DNA of 64,000 nt from Lingula anatina (Eukaryota > Brachiopoda > Lingulata > Lingulida > Lingulidae): NCBI RefSeq assembly GCF_001039355.2, contig NW_019775717.1:62001-126000 (forward strand). The letters run 5' to 3'. Every line of letters begins with the position of its first letter. Position 1 is the first letter of the stretch. Of the stretch, positions 11,101 through 23,322 are shown piece after piece. The translations under genes and the position numbers were made by a program. The notes beneath the pieces were generated by a model. It was not told the origin of the DNA. It worked only from the letters and a program-made list of their open reading frames with translations, and made no database searches.

Positions 11101-12768
11101 TTTAACAAACAAAACACTAAACAAATGAAATTATTATTTTAAAAGATAACTTAATTATTATTTCAGCCATATAAGCAAAATCACCTGGAAGTTCTGATGT
11201 ACGTTCATCAACCGTTCCGAGTGTTGTTCTGCCGGTATACAGTGGATGGCATGAACGTCATCCTAGTCAATATCCTTTTTGAAAATTAGTTTCACATCTC
11301 CATCTTGCCCAAGCCTTTAGAAGACAAAAGCATACAAGTGAAAACAATACGTTGGGATATATACGTGTGGTACAAGCAGCTGTAATCGTGAACATTATAA
11401 GACTTTAAACATATATATTTTCCTTTACTTCTCTGCAAATTTGCTTGCCTTCACCCTTTTTGCTCTAGCTTTTGGATACGCTATGCCAGGCAAAGACGAC
11501 ACAATGGAATTAATTGTAGGTTGCTTCCATACACTATTAAAAATTATTAAGAACACGAAATAATAATGAAAACCGAAGACAAAAGGTAAGCTCTTAAAAA
11601 GTAAAACTTATCATAAGAAAGATTGATTTAAATTGGTAAGTTTTGAAATGTTATTGTACCATCTTTTCAGCAATTCACATTGGCGCTGTTGGCGATTTTG
11701 CCATTGGCTTACTATATAGGCATGGCACTAATAAGGTGAGAATATCTCCCCCCCCTCCCCCCCCAAGAAATATAATAATGAAAATAAATGAATTAAAGAA
11801 AAAATAACAGTCATCGCAATCACTGAAGTATTTCTACATTAATAAAACAAGTCAGTAATATAAAGCTGCTATCTGCATATAAATGTATGGCCATTTAAGA
11901 CATAAAATGAATATCGCAAGATGAAAATATACTATATTTTCAGAGTGGGTAAGGGTGGATTATTGGGTAAAGTCGGGCCCGCAGTCCTATATTTAAATAC
12001 ATTTTGAAAGTCCAATGGGTGTACGTGTCAGAATAATCTTTCCTTTCTCGCAGTATTTCAGCTCGCAGTAACTTTGCTGTTGGTGCGGTTCTGAACGCCA
12101 GTTTTGGCTCCGTGGTCACGGTGGCGTTGTGTGTGGCGGCTCTGTTCGCTAGCAACAAGGAAGCCGATCATGCAGAGATGATTTGCTACCAAGAGTTGAC
12201 AAAAGCCACCCTTACTGGTAAGACCGATTTATCAAATTTATTTACACTGCTCTAGTTTTTAGATTGCGTATTGCACATCGTTATTTAAAAAGACATATAA
12301 TTATATAATTGCAATATCTATATTAATAATATACATGCACCTGTTGTATTATATAGGCTGCAATAAACTTAAAACTTTGTAATGAGATGTACAAAGAAGT
12401 AATTGTCATATATTGTCGAGTTTTGTCTTAAAATATTGAATGAAAAAAATCATTATACAGAAATATAAGGTCCGTTAACTTGCCCATGTGCTACCACTTA
12501 GAACACGTTTTACTGTATATATGTCATAAAATAACAGATATGCTGAGTGTGTTGTAATGAAACAAATGCAGTAGGTGATATGATACCTGTGTAACTATAT
12601 AATATTTCAGGTGTGTTAATGGTAACACTACTCCTGATCCCTGTAAGTATCTGCGGGCAAAAGAAATAAGCAAACAAACATTAAATTAAAGAGCACAGGT
12701 AGCAGTTTTAACAATAACCACGAGGGCGTCCTGGATCTGTTTAAATTTGAATCGATTTAAGAACAGCT

Positions 12769-12814
<46 letters not shown>

Positions 12815-15800
12815 GTGGAGTGCTGTTCTCCTTCCAGTTTCTGTCTTCCAGGGTTTAGCGATGACAGTCGGAGGTCTAAAACACACCACCCAGAAGTTTA
12901 ACAGCAGATCGGCAGGGATAAGTTCCGCGCTGTTACTGGTCTCCCTGGCAGGTAGGTACCATGAGTGTTCCAGCCGAAGGGATGCTTATTTTTCGAGACA
13001 CCCTGTAGCCTTCAAAAGGCTGACGCCTAAGCAAGGGATGGATAAGTAGATAGTTTTATCTTTTTAGACATCTAGAACCCGGGCATGTTTTAGGAAATTA
13101 CTACAAAGAATATTAATAATAAACAAAAACAGCAGAATGATTGTATTTGTCTTGTGTATGGATTTAGAAAAATAGAATGCATTCGCTCCAAACTATCACT
13201 AACGGTGCATACGATCGAGAAATAAGAATAAAATTCACTGAAATTTAGATAACCAAATTCATACTCTAGATCAACCAAGGTTCTTTGGATTTCAGGCACA
13301 TTTGCTCCAACTATTTATGCCAAAGTCTTCACCAGCTTGGACTGTTCACCATGCTTCGGAGGCGGGAATTCTAGTAACGTCAGCCCGACCTTTTGCGCTT
13401 CCTGCCAGTCTCAGATGTCCAAGGTGAGGGCAGTGCCAGGGCGCTGTACAGACAGTGCATGCGCGCTCGTCTTGGTGTTTTATTTTCTTCTTCACTGTTA
13501 TTTTCTTGATGATTTAGCAATGGTTCGTCAGCTCTATGGATGAATTTCAGTTATACTAGGTATAGTAAGGCAACATTAAAAAAAGTTAATTTGAAAAAAT
13601 GAAAGGACAGGCCTATTGTCCTTGCGGGAAAATCGGCTTTAAATAAAGCTTTTACACGACTTGAACAAACTCACGCAAGTTTATAAACTCTTACACGAGA
13701 TAATCTTTTCAAATAAGAAGTACTCAAATTTATCAGTACCATTTTCTGATATATTTGAGTACATTTACATTTAGACTCATCCTTCAAGAATTCTACACTT
13801 GCAAGAGGCCGACGAAAAACTGAACTGTTAAATAGTTAAATAGGGTATTTTTATATATACATTTTAATTTCAGATGGACCTCCAATTTACCAGCCCAGAG
13901 TTTTACAGTCAGAATATAAAACCGCTCGTCTACTCTTGTACGGTTATACTGCCCCTAGCGTACGTGGTGGCCCTCGTATTCACGCTACACACCCATACTG
14001 CCCACGTCTTTGAGCAGTTCATCGAATCTGCTAGGGCCATAAGCAAAGGTATTCCCGGGTGACAATACCAATCACATCACTTTTGTTTGATAATTGAAAT
14101 AAAAAAGTCCTGTAGATTGAAAGACAGCATTTTGTACGTCACTATTGGAACAGATTTTGAATATGCTCTTTCAAAATCTTTTTGGGAAGTTTTCTCTATT
14201 TTCATGCTTTTGTCACTTACTGTGGTCTTACTTCGATGTTACATTTGTTATTTTCGTTGCTTATTCTTTATTTATTAAACATGCGATAGTATCTAGACAT
14301 AACTTAAATTTAACCTTGTTTTCTGATTATCATCACTATTTAATTATCCCCATATTTTCCTGCACCGCCCTGTAGAGACAGCAGCCTCCATCGCCCACTG
14401 GAACTTGGTGAAGAGTGTGATGATTCTGTTGGTGTCCACAGTTCTCATGGCTCTGTGCGCTGACGTAGTGGCGGACAACCTGGGCCCCATCATGCGTAAA
14501 CTTCCTCCTGTAAGTTGACATTGTTAACACCTCACGGTAATATGAAAAATTGTATAAGGAAACTTCCTCCCGTAAGCTGAAATGGTTAAGATCGCACGGT
14601 CTGGACTCATAGGGCGTATTCCCAGAGCTTTTAGATCGATCTATCCCCGCGGGGAGCCTCACTAGATTACTGTCAGATAATCCGGCTTAAATGTCCGTCC
14701 CGCCTACTACAAGCTGTAAGGGGGTAATTAACTTTCGTGCCCGCTCGGCTGACAGCTATTTAGCGTGAACCCCCAGGGAGTTAGGTCGATCTAAAGTAGA
14801 TCGATCTAATCTCTGGGAATGGGGTCATAGGCTGTCTGCGCAAGATTGTGCAGGGAAATGCAAAGAATGAAAATGGAAATTTCTGTCCGTGATGTATGAG
14901 GAAATGAAATGATTAAGCATTATCAAATAGTCAAATTCTAGAGACTCTTATTTCCTTTTGTATTGAGATTATTTACGGTTATATTAGCGATTTTTCTGCT
15001 ACCGATGCGATGCTACCGTATCTCCCAGTGTTTTTAATTCGACAATGTTACAGCTGGAGAAATTTCTATTTTACTAATAGAAAATGATTATGTTCGAGAA
15101 TGTGCCAAATGAAAAAAATCCACGCAGACCTTAAACCAGTGCCAAACATTAACTGAATTTCAGGCGTTCGTAGGAGCTACATTTTTAGCCATCATACCGC
15201 AGCTGCCGGAGATAATCAACGGGATGGCCTTTGCCTACAACAATAACATTGCAATGAGGTGTGTGATAAGATTTTCAACTATTTACCTAATTTTATTTGA
15301 ATCCTTCAGAGGTATAGTTACAGTTAACTGTTAAAACTACAAAAAATAACTCTTATTCGTATTAAAATTTTCTTACTGAGTTGCGGTAAAATACTTTGTT
15401 TTATTCGCAAAGTTTCTTTTAACGTGGTTGTAAACGTTATGACCATTTCACCCTTTTAATTCATAATTGTGTTAAATCTATAATTGGGTGTAACTCATAA
15501 TAGGGTATAACATATCGTATATTGTGTTTCAGTATAGAACTAGGCACATGTATAGCTGTACAGGTGTGTCTCATACAAATACCTGCCATTGTTGCGGTGG
15601 ATGCCATCAGGGTGAGAAAAGACAACAAGATCAATAATTCCCGCCTACCCTACACACATTTGCAAGGGCAATATCTTATTTATTTGTTTATTTATTTATC
15701 TATTTATCTATTGATGCAACCATCTTTTTATCAATAAAATGGCAAAACGCGTTATTATAATAGCAGACACTTCTTCAAGTAAAAGGTGCCGATTATCTGG

Positions 15801-16557
15801 ACACGTATGGCTGAATTACATAACAGAATGACACGCTGCTACAACCAAACTTTAAAACATATATTGAGCAACACTATATTATATCGGTTTGTTCCGTTTT
15901 CTTCCAGCCTGTGGGTTTTGAGCTAATTTTTGGAGACATCCACCTGTGGTCTGTGATCTCTACGGTTCTTCTCATCAACATCCTCTTCCAGTCTGGAAAG
16001 TCTGACAGCTTCCAAGGTGAGTGGGGTTCTCAAAGTGCGTTCACACCACGGTCCACATTGGGCTAGGTATGGGCATCAGACCTACCATTGATCCAATAAC
16101 TTAAATGTGCTGTAAACCATCACAGCCAAAGAGACGTATTTCAAAAGATTATCAGTACTCTAGCGTTCTGTATTTTGGCTTACCTCGAGACGTCACTTAT
16201 TTCACTTTGAAAGAAAATTTTGTTCACAATTTACTTTCCCCTTTTTTTTTTAAATGACGCAGGTGGGTTCTTTTTAATGTAGATCACATTATTTTTGGTT
16301 AACGGACATGTCTTGCTTTCATTAATGTCATTTCACTTCGGGGGAAATAATTACCCAATATTTATTTTATACCAATGGACATTACAGTATTTGCAATTTT
16401 AATTTATTAAAATATCTTCAATATACACAAGACCCCACCAAAACTGTTTCAATAAATCATCGTGTATTATTTTCTAGGTGCCTCCCTGCTCATCTTCTAC
16501 GTGATCATGCTGTGCTTCTACTACCTTGGACCCAACCCAGGGGGGATCCACTGTTGA
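8177..16557 (+). CDS. Vnx1-type CAX cation/proton exchanger, gene 2, alpha-1 Glu replaced by Thr
   Basis: Twenty exons give about 702 residues: 8177-8410, 8894-8969, 9102-9221, 9473-9534, 9704-9806, 10132-10235, 10637-10705, 11167-11269, 11439-11515, 11671-11735, 12054-12217, 12611-12642, 12852-12951, 13296-13423, 13874-14048, 14376-14509, 15164-15258, 15533-15611, 15908-16016 and 16478-16557. Acidic cytosolic N-terminus first, then membrane helices (FFGWWMAVVYIFVAW; FPVLVLFHAISAALSWL), a RYTVDGMNVILV segment, alpha-1, a CxxC/CxxC loop, and alpha-2 (PQLPEIINGMAF). Alpha-1 reads NASFGSVVTVAL: the family's acidic residue, present in gene 1 (GSIVEISL), is Thr. Intron 8 (11270-11438) has a U12-type donor. 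Less certain points are the start codon, the 9806/10132 junction and the 3' border of intron 8. Transport competence is unknown. Confidence 0.85.
9315..9344. promoter_or_regulatory. Pair of CRE palindromes (TGACGTCA) in an intron
   Basis: Perfect TGACGTCA at 9315-9322 and 9337-9344, 22 bases centre to centre, with a TGACGTAA half-type site just upstream. CREB/ATF proteins bind this motif; function here is inferred only. Confidence 0.4.
10280..10446. mobile_element. MITE with long terminal inverted repeats in a CAX gene 2 intron
   Basis: Left arm from 10300 reads ACTAGTCCGCGGGTCAAATA and the right arm is its complement (TATTTGACCCGCGGACTAGT). The outermost bases also pair more loosely (GCATTTAGGATAG against CTGTTCTGAATGC). 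No coding capacity. Related elements lie at 1066-1236 and 42988-43251. Confidence 0.75.
11270..11438 (+). other. U12-type (minor spliceosome) intron of CAX gene 2
   Basis: The exon ending at 11269 is followed by ATATCCTTTTT, a full match to the U12 5' splice consensus RTATCCTTT; no usable GT donor is nearby. TTCCTTTAC at 11420-11428 differs at one base from the U12 branch consensus TTCCTTRAC. Eleven bases past its A is an in-phase AA border (11437-11438), giving VNLLAFTLFALAFGY. An alternative AG border at 11467-11468, 15 bases past a weaker branch (TGCCTTCAC), is also in phase but drops ten hydrophobic residues. Confidence 0.7.
12773..12814. repeat. (GA)n microsatellite
   Basis: Perfect GA dinucleotide run in the intron of CAX gene 2 before the exon starting at 12852. 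Confidence 0.9.
14609..14830. mobile_element. MITE with ATTCCCAGAG...TAGATCGATCTA termini
   Basis: The left end (ATTCCCAGAG then TAGATCGATCTA) is the complement of the right end (TAGATCGATCTA then CTCTGGGAAT). About 220 bases, no coding capacity, in a CAX gene 2 intron. A fragment with a similar GATCGATCTATC motif is at about 25490-25510. Confidence 0.65.
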
Positions 16558-16827
16558 GGACAAAGGGGTCTGCAACAACACCGTGAAATGAAACACGATA
16601 TTTATATTGGCATCACTGTACAGGGTTTAAACAAAACCAGTTTGCCATTTCAGTTATTATAGACTGCATAAACAAGAAATGGCACAACAACGCAGGTACA
16701 TGGACGGACTCAAGTGAGGCCGTGATGGACGAATTGGAAGTATCTGCTTGCACACTAGCTTGTCTAGTAATAAGGGTTACCGATAATTTTAGCGTAATGC
16801 AGTTTCTGACAATTCAAGAAAAATGTT

Positions 16828-16833
16828 AATAAA
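16828..16833 (+). promoter_or_regulatory. Polyadenylation signal AATAAA, CAX gene 2
   Basis: First canonical hexamer after the stop, about 270 bases downstream, followed by a GT-rich stretch (TGTGTGGTGTATATT) typical of a cleavage region. Confidence 0.55.
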
Positions 16834-16859
16834 AATGTGTGGTGTATATTTATTTTTGC

Positions 16860-17254
16860 ACCAGCCCAATATGTAAAGTATACATATACATGTAGTCTAC
16901 AATAATAATAATGATGATGATGATTTTTATAAATAATAATAACCACTTTTCTTGGTATGGCGATATAAACCAGTGTTCTGTTAAACAGTACAGTCACATT
17001 CACAAACTCTTATATTGACATTTAAGAATGTTTTCTTGAAAGAAAATAAGAAAATAAAAAGCATACACCATAGATCATCCAAGAATTGCTGAAAAAAAGA
17101 TTGCGACCCTTGGAACGCTCGGCTATGGTGCATTGTACAACATGGAAAAACAAATGTAATGAAATTAGCAAACTGTAGGGAACAGGATAAGCTTTCAAAA
17201 CTTGTTACTTGGAACAAATGAGTTTAACATTTTAAACAGCAATGCATGAGCATT

Positions 17255-17293
<39 letters not shown>

Positions 17294-18470
17294 CAATAAA
17301 AAACAAAGCATTTCTCTATTCACTGTGTACAAAGCCACACTTCTGGACTGCACTTTTTTGCCACTACGTTTGGAAAGTAAACCAACTGTTCATTGCGATC
17401 TTTTCACCTATCTTACTTGCATTAATAACACTATATATATATATACGTATAACTTACTTTTTCTCAACAAGCATCATTCAAATATCATAAACATGGTGCC
17501 TTTAACAATTCATATATATATATATATATAGCTAATTAAAATATGCCACTTGGCCTTTAACCTCCCAATGGAATATTGCAGCATACTTCCACGACTAAAA
17601 ACCCAAACCAAAAATAGAGAAATGACTCATTACTGCAATACATCAGTATAAGAATCTCACATATTGTTTTCCACCGAGTACTACTAACAACAAATGTTAA
17701 CAACTATAGTTTTAAAAAATTACCTTAAAATTTAAATATGAACAACTATGTGTACAGTTCCCTACACCTTCAACAGGTATCGTAACTCCTTTCTTGATAC
17801 TAAATTACAAAAATGTAAATAACATAAAATAAAACTACTTCAATTGCACTGGACAAAGAGTAGACTACAAGAAAAAATATCTGACCAAAACCCTTTTACA
17901 CAGAGATTGCTATTGCTTGGGAGAACAAATGTGACCAAGTGTCACCACCTTGGAGAAGAGAGAGACAAAATCTGTTCACTAAGTGATCATGATCACAAGC
18001 CCAGTGTATCAGGGGCTTTCTAATGTAAAAAAAAAAAAAATTGCACAAAATCAGAAGATAAGATGCACGGTCCAAGCACCAGGAAATACCTTCACACACT
18101 GCATGTAATACAAGCCTTACCACCGTGCACTAATACAGTATCCATCTCCAAGGGGTTTCTCGCTAAATTGCCTTCAGCTTAAGCAGCTTAGAGGTCTGGC
18201 ACACCTACTGCAGCTGCTTAACGATAATTAATTACCCCCTAGCAGCTTCGGTAGGCATCACAGACATCTAAGCCACTTAAGCTGATTGCAATTTAGCGAG
18301 AAACTCCTCGGAGATAAATCGATCCACGATAGCATCTGGGAATGGTCCCTTAAACATCTTTTAAGACAACTTGCTTAAGTTAAGTACAAACACCCTTTAA
18401 GAAAATTTCCTGTATTACAATTCACTTTCAGGACATTCAGTAGATGGCATCATTTATAACTTAAATGGGT
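16860..18470. other. Convergent intergenic region
   Basis: Lies between the 3' ends of CAX gene 2 and the zinc-finger gene. It holds a 33-base A-run (17259-17291), (TA)n tracts near 17433 and 17513, and an inverted-repeat element at 18145-18314. I see no coding sequence. Confidence 0.5.
18145..18314. mobile_element. MITE with 27-bp terminal inverted repeats
   Basis: Left arm 18145-18171 and right arm 18288-18314 are complementary at 25 of 27 positions, sharing GTTTCTCGCTAAATTGC. Further inner pairing (AGCTTAAG with CTTAAGCT) follows. About 170 bases, noncoding. Confidence 0.7.
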
Positions 18471-18474
18471 AAGA

Positions 18475-18480
18475 TTTATT
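18475..18480 (-). promoter_or_regulatory. Candidate polyadenylation signal of the zinc-finger gene
   Basis: TTTATT on this strand (AATAAA on the minus strand), about 180 bases beyond the stop codon at 18660-18662. Confidence 0.4.
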
Positions 18481-18489
18481 CCCACTTCA

Positions 18490-19100
18490 CTTACAGGGTT
18501 TTCCTCTCCATCTGAGACCTCAAGGTTGAAATAAACTTCAATTTACAGGGTGTTCCTTACCATTTCACTCCACAAAATATAACTCCACTGTACTCACAGG
18601 GTGCTTCTCAACATTCGGCACTAAAGAACAGATCGGTAGCTCCACTTCATTGCACTGTACTAATCAGGGCTCGATTCACCAATGCTTACAGGGGGTTCCA
18701 CAGGTTTTAATTCGTCTACAGTTACTTGATGGCTGTCAGGATTTTGGTCACCCTCTCTGACTGTCTGTTTATTGAAACTCAATACACCAATATTCATAGG
18801 ATGTTTATTAAGCACCGATGCTGAAGGATTCTCAGGTTTTTCTTGAGTTAATTCTGAGTCGTTCTGAGGGTGTTTTTCATTTCCTGACATCAATTCACTG
18901 GTAATGCAATCCTCAGGGTAAAACTCAACATGTATTTGATTTGCAGAGTGCCCTTTAATATTGAACTCCACTTCATCTACAGGGTGTTCTTCAGCAGCTG
19001 GCCTCACTTCATCCACAGCATGCTCTTCAGCATGTAATCCCACCTCAATTGCAGTGTGTTCTTCAGCATTTGGTTCTACCAGAGATGCAGGGTATTTTTC
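18490..19100 (-). repeat. Minisatellite (about 51-54 bp) crossing the zinc-finger stop codon
   Basis: On the + strand the unit looks like CTCCACTTCATnnACAGGGTG followed by TTCTTCAGCATTT. In-frame units encode xAEEHxxxEV repeats. Recognisable units continue beyond the stop (18660-18662) near 18481, 18534, 18580 and 18635. Confidence 0.7.
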
Positions 19101-22100
19101 AGCAATTAATTCCTCTTGATTCTCAGGGCACACCAAACTATCTTGTCCCACATTATTACTTGTAGTATCGGCAGGATGCATCTCCGCAGGATTTAATTCT
19201 ACTGCAGACAGAGGGTATTCTATAAACTCCATACTGCCTTCATCCTTGTGGTACTCCAAAGGTGTATTATTCACTCCACCCTCCCACTGCTGTTCTGGAT
19301 GTAAAGGCATTTCATTTGCGAGCTGTTCGTCTGCTGTAATTTCCATCTTTTCAACCAAGTTTCCATAATTTTTGAATTCCACATAATTTCCAACACCTTC
19401 AAAATGACTGAACTCTCCATCATTCTCCTGTTTTACTTCTACCTCCACAAACACTGGCTCTGGAAGAAAATCTTGGTCCAAAGGTTCTGTTTTAATCACA
19501 CACACCCTAGAACCTAAGTTCTCTCCCTCTTTCTCTCTTAAAGTTGACGTAAGGACGGTCTGGTTGGTGCTTTGTTGGTTCTTATCTTTGGGGCTCTCTG
19601 AAGGTTTGTTGGCTGCTGGTTTAATTTTGGTCTTACGTGCTGGTTTTGTTCTGGAAACAGGCTGCGCTTGGGGTGATTTAGTACAGTTTCTGTTCCTGGG
19701 TGAGACACTTGACCTGTCTTTAGTTCTCAGCTTATCTATCACAGTGTCCAATGTTAATTTTCTTTGCTTTGGTTTAGCACCTTTTTTCTGTCTGGGCAAT
19801 GCAGCAGAGCTGTCTTTTAACTCCAGTGTTTCCTGTCTTTTCTTTGACTTATTACATTGATCTTTCAAAGTTTTGAGACTGGACTTTTTTCTCCTATTAG
19901 ATGGTGAATTCTCTGCTGTCTGGCTTGCTGTTTTATTGACAGGCCTAAAAGCTCCAATTTTTGCAGCTGTTTTCTTGTAAGTAGTCTTCTGTTTTTCTTG
20001 CTTTTCTGTTCTATTTTTACATGTTACTTTTCTTTTTACTGAGCTGACAGTGCCCCTGTTTATATCCTGGTAACCATCTATCACAGTATCACTTAATCTA
20101 GGAACAGTAACAGTCACACACTTCAATTCTCTTTTGGCTAACATCAGTTTCTCATGACCTTGGCCCTTTTTTGGGACACGGCCTTGACCTCTTTTCAATA
20201 CCTTACTTGACTTTAGCTTACTTTTTGATTTACTTGTGTTAAAACTACTGTTGGTCGGGGAGGCATCAGTGATTTCTTGTTGACATTTGTGGTTTTTCCA
20301 CCCATTCCTGCTTTTGAAGCCCATGTCACATTTGTCACATTGAAACTGGTACGTGTCTTCATGTGACCGCAAGTGGTACTGGTAGCTGTTGGAGTATTTA
20401 AATGTCTTCCCACACCTTTAAAAAACAAAAAAATATAATTTTAAAAACATAATGCAACCTTGAAACTTTATAACTCTATGCACTTTACCCAAACAGCAAT
20501 CCAATTTCCATTAAAATTTGTGAATTTATAATTTGTATGTTAATGGCTGAAAAACATCTTATCTTCTTACCTGGCACAGGTGTAGTAAGTTTTACTGGAG
20601 TGAGTCTTGCTGTGACGCCGCAGGTTTGAGATTGCCCTGAACCCTGTGCCGCAGATCTCACAGACATGCGGCTTGTCCCCGCTGTGGACATTCTGGTGGT
20701 CCTTTAGGTATGTCCTTGATGCAAAGGACTTGTTACAAATAGAACACTGGTAGAGTTTCTCCCCAGTGTGAGTGCGCTGGTGGGTAAGAAGACCACCTTT
20801 GAGGCGAAACTTTTTATTGCACTTATCACATGAATAATTACGCACCCCAGTGTGAGACTGCTCGTGCATGCGCAGCTGCCAACCCTGCACGAATCTGCTC
20901 CCGCACTGCTTACACTCGTATGGCTTTTCACCAGTGTGTGTTCTCACATGACGAGTTAAATCAGAAGATGTCCTAAACTGTTTTTGACAAAATTCGCACA
21001 TGTAAGGTTTTTCTCCGCTGTGATGCAGCAAGTGCAGCTTAAGACTGGAGTAGTCTGTGAAGCGCCTGTCGCACAGATCACACTTGTATGGCTTGCTGCC
21101 CGTGTGGATGCGCATGTGACGATGCATGTTGGGTTTGTTGTTGAACTTCTTATGGCACACGCTGCACTGATGTGGTCTCTCTCCTGTGTGGGTTAAGTTG
21201 TGTTGCTTCAAACTGCCCAGGTCTGAGAAATACTTGTCGCAGCAGACGCACTGATAAGGACGCACACCTGAAAGTGACAAGTTAAGGCAGATAATTGTAT
21301 CTTAATACCTATACTATAACAGTGAAAACTGATATTAAATTTACGCTTAAAGAAGAGTGACTTTTATGTAGATTCATGTCTACAAAATTGTGACTGTATG
21401 TCTATTGGCAATATGAAAGCAATAAATAGTAAAACAAGGCAGCAAAGCTGTCAAATGTACAGACAAATGCATAAATATAAAATATTTTCATAACTTGTTA
21501 TGTTTAACTTAATTACCACAAAATAATTGTAACATGCACCATAATTAATCATCTCCAAGCCTAATAACTTATATATAAATGCTACACATATTCCGAGTGT
21601 GTAATAACCTTACCATTATGGACACAGCGTATGTGTCTTTCAACTGTAGTTTTTGCTGTGAATGTTTTTTCACACATGGAACACTGGAAAGGTTTGGTAC
21701 CTATCACAACAAAGATAACATGTCTGTTACAAAAAAACTCAGTAGTCATGATACATTGTTAATGACAATTGTTTGTGTGCAATAAAAACTGCCATAAAAA
21801 TAATGATGGCAAAAATATTGTAGACCATCAGAACAGTCCCAGAAAACAAATATGAAGGTTGTGTCAAAGTTTATCATAAAATTCACAAAAGACATTATAC
21901 ATGATACTAAATTAATTATTATCTAAATTTTAGAAAATTACACCCACCTGAGTGAGTTGTCTGATGGACTCGTAGGTGACTTTGTTTGTTAGTTGAATAC
22001 TGACACAGGTCACAGTGGAATTTTCTTATATGATAACTGGAGACTGGCTTGTCTTGGACATCACTGTCTGTAGTGCCATCTGGGGACTCCACTTTAAGAG

Positions 22101-23322
22101 TAACTGCAACAAAAGTTAAATTAAAAAAAAGGAAATGCAGGGATGGATCCAGAGATATTTTCTGACAGTCTTCCTAATTATCTTTGTTTATCCCTCCTTC
22201 ATTTTTGACCGTCTTCCAACAGAAAAAATTGGATACCCGACAATGTAAACTTGAAAATCTGACCGTCTTCCAGAAGACCCAGAAGACGGCCTCAATCCGC
22301 CCCTGAAATGTGCCTGTGAGTCACACATGAAAGCACAAGAAGCTACACCATAGGGAGATATCATTTAAAATATAAATACATAATATAATCTTGAGCCAAA
22401 GTATAAGTCTAGTGAAAGTGAAAATAAACAGAATATGTCTACAGTAAAGAGTCGGCAACTCTAGCACTATCACACAAAACAGGAATCTTCAAATATGTTT
22501 GTAATGCTGGGTTTATCCATCTGTAAAATTTTCCAGAGAGCTAAAAAAAAAAGGACTAACGTTCTGCCTCATACTCACTTTGTCTACTCATGTCAGTTTC
22601 TAAATCCTTCACCTCTGCCTCTGGTAATTCTTGCTTTACTACCAGGAGAACAGTGCTGTCATCCAGAGCTTTGGCTGAAATAAAATAAATTGATGTTTTG
22701 AAAGTAGTAATTCTATCCCTCTGTATTTACAAATATTAGTACATGCATTACTGCACTGTACAGCACTGGTAGAGGTACAATAAAGTACATTGTACTTACA
22801 CTAATGACTCTAAAGTAAATTAAGTTATCAGTTCATAATCTACAATTAAAGGGTCTTTCTAACACATTATACCTTGATTATAATGTGTGAAATGTACATG
22901 TTAATATTTCAAGTTGTTAACCAGAAAATCAAAAGGGGTGTAAATACATGGCTGAGATTTATAATTATTTAACATGCTTTGACTGTCGTTTACTGTACAT
23001 ACTGTACATAATTATAGGAACCACAGACTACTAGTAATCACACAATAAAATCCCAGAATCTGCCCTGTAAAATAAAGCTCAAAACTGCATCAGAAACCAC
23101 AGACTAAGCACAGTACAATGATTTTCAAGAGTTTGTTTTTGAATGTGTCAAATCACCTTGAGTAACCACAGACTTCACGCTATAATTTCCTTGAGTGTGA
23201 TCAAAGTGGACTGTGTTCTCATTGTCCCCTCCTGCAGACTTTTTCACCATTGTCTTTTTCCTAATTGCTAAATCTTGCTTTGAATTCTTTTGTCCTCTGG
23301 GCAGTTTCTTCTTTTTAGCCAT
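18660..23322 (-). CDS. C2H2 zinc-finger protein (about 12 fingers, acidic repetitive C-terminus)
   Basis: Six coding exons in transcript order: 23322-23157, 22674-22579, 22103-21948, 21700-21614, 21267-20571 and 20415-18660, all in phase, about 985 residues. The N-terminus is very basic (MAKKKKLPRGQK). Exons 3 and 4 each carry one divergent finger (FHCDLCQYS; FQCSMCEKTF with CVH). Exon 5 carries eight tandem fingers with TGEKPY-type linkers; a ninth (YTCARCGKTF) spans the exon 5/6 junction. A final one (FQCDKCDMGF...NHKC) looks C2HC-like. A Lys-rich disordered tail follows, then degenerate repeats of the xAEEHxxxEV type. Likely a nuclear DNA-binding protein; target unknown. ATG 23320-23322 is the first Met after an in-phase acceptor, so the start is well supported. 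It is not a recognisable named ortholog. Confidence 0.85.
22138..22305. mobile_element. hAT-like MITE with AAATG target duplication
   Basis: Begins CAGGGATGGATCCAGAG and ends CTCAATCCGCCCCTG, an imperfect inverted pair of the CAGGGGCGGAT type. AAATG flanks it on both sides. It lies in an intron of the zinc-finger gene. Confidence 0.65.
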
